Of a stretch of 32,984 nt of DNA, positions 32,859 to 32,984 are shown piece after piece. Location: NCBI GenBank assembly GCA_900767195.1, contig CAAFYG010000060.1, forward strand, positions 1-32,984, given 5' to 3'. Below the pieces are notes generated by a model that worked only from the letters and a program-made list of their open reading frames with translations, was not told where the DNA came from and searched no databases. This DNA is from Clostridia bacterium (GTDB lineage: Bacteria; Bacillota; Clostridia; Christensenellales; Borkfalkiaceae). Position numbers and translations under genes: made by a program. Position 1 is the stretch's first letter. Every line of letters starts with the position of its first letter.

Positions 32859-32984
32859 ATGAAACAGACGAATTTGGACGGCGTGAAGGAAGTTGCGAAA
32901 ATATTTTTGGCAATGAAACCGATAAGGACGGAAATGTCGCCGGCAATAGTAAAACACCCGTTTACCGATTCGGGGTATGCGTTA
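32859..32984 (+). CDS. Hypothetical protein, 3' truncated by the window end
   Basis: An open frame from ATG at 32859 to the last base, 42 codons, no stop. It starts MKQTNLDGVKEVAKIFLAMK and continues with TEMSPAIVKHPFTDSGYAL. The regular, clearly coding composition and tight spacing after the previous stop suggest a real gene in the same unit. Binding site is weak (ACGGTGA further upstream). I cannot assign a family with confidence. Confidence 0.5.
   Translation, partial: MKQTNLDGVKEVAKIFLAMKPIRTEMSPAIVKHPFTDSGYAL

Overview
The window looks like a chromosomal piece of an uncultured Clostridia-type Firmicute. The evidence is the gene order (rsmH, an ftsL-like gene, ftsI, murE, mraY, murD, ftsW, murA, an ftsQ/divIB-like gene, ftsA, ftsZ, then ftsK-rimO-pgsA-cinA-recA-rny), the presence of spoVG, a MurE with the meso-diaminopimelate motif DNPR, strong AGGAG-type ribosome binding sites, and sigma-A promoters close to TTGACA-17-TATAAT. 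A Christensenellales-like gut lineage is my guess; nothing here fixes the taxon.

Layout. 1-10691: a dense plus-strand division and cell-wall (dcw) operon. It starts inside rsmH and runs to an ftsQ/divIB-like gene. It makes UDP-MurNAc-tripeptide, lipid I and the septal synthase pair FtsW/FtsI. murF and murG are absent from their usual places. 10750-13568: ftsA-ftsZ with their own promoter. 13652-13918: spoVG on the minus strand, converging on ftsZ across a shared hairpin and divergent from murC (14053-15420). 15480-16037: a lone flavin-reductase-like gene with its own promoter and terminator. 16230-26136: an ftsK-rimO-pgsA-cinA-recA-nadE operon. 26194-27932: rny with its own promoter. 28037-28259: a tRNA-Thr(GGT) transcription unit. 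28289-28630: a TfoX N-terminal-domain protein.

28671-31980 is the most interesting part. It is a promoter-led four-gene cassette encoding an HPr-kinase-like P-loop protein, a PqqD-like peptide-binding domain, a soluble Ser-His S26-type peptidase and an ABC exporter. This is the logic of a peptide modification, cleavage and export system: the set resembles the kinase, recognition-element, protease and exporter parts of Firmicute lasso-peptide clusters. No cyclase, radical SAM enzyme or precursor peptide is visible here.

32051-32363: a tandem tRNA-Pro(AGG)/tRNA-Pro(CGG) unit with a strong promoter and terminator. The AGG (A34) isoacceptor is uncommon in bacteria. Just downstream are an inverted 16-nt copy of the tRNA T-arm/3' region, an orphan terminator and two small unrecognised genes with a different codon flavour. 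These may be the edge of an integrated element that continues beyond the window.

Other notable points are an ftsI gene whose only well-placed start is ATC, a 119-nt out-of-frame overlap of murD and ftsW, an almost leaderless murC, an FtsK with a disordered linker of about 530 residues, and a CinA whose N-terminal domain is reduced. No CRISPR array, insertion sequence, rRNA or prophage core gene was seen, and no stretch longer than about 300 bases lacks a gene.
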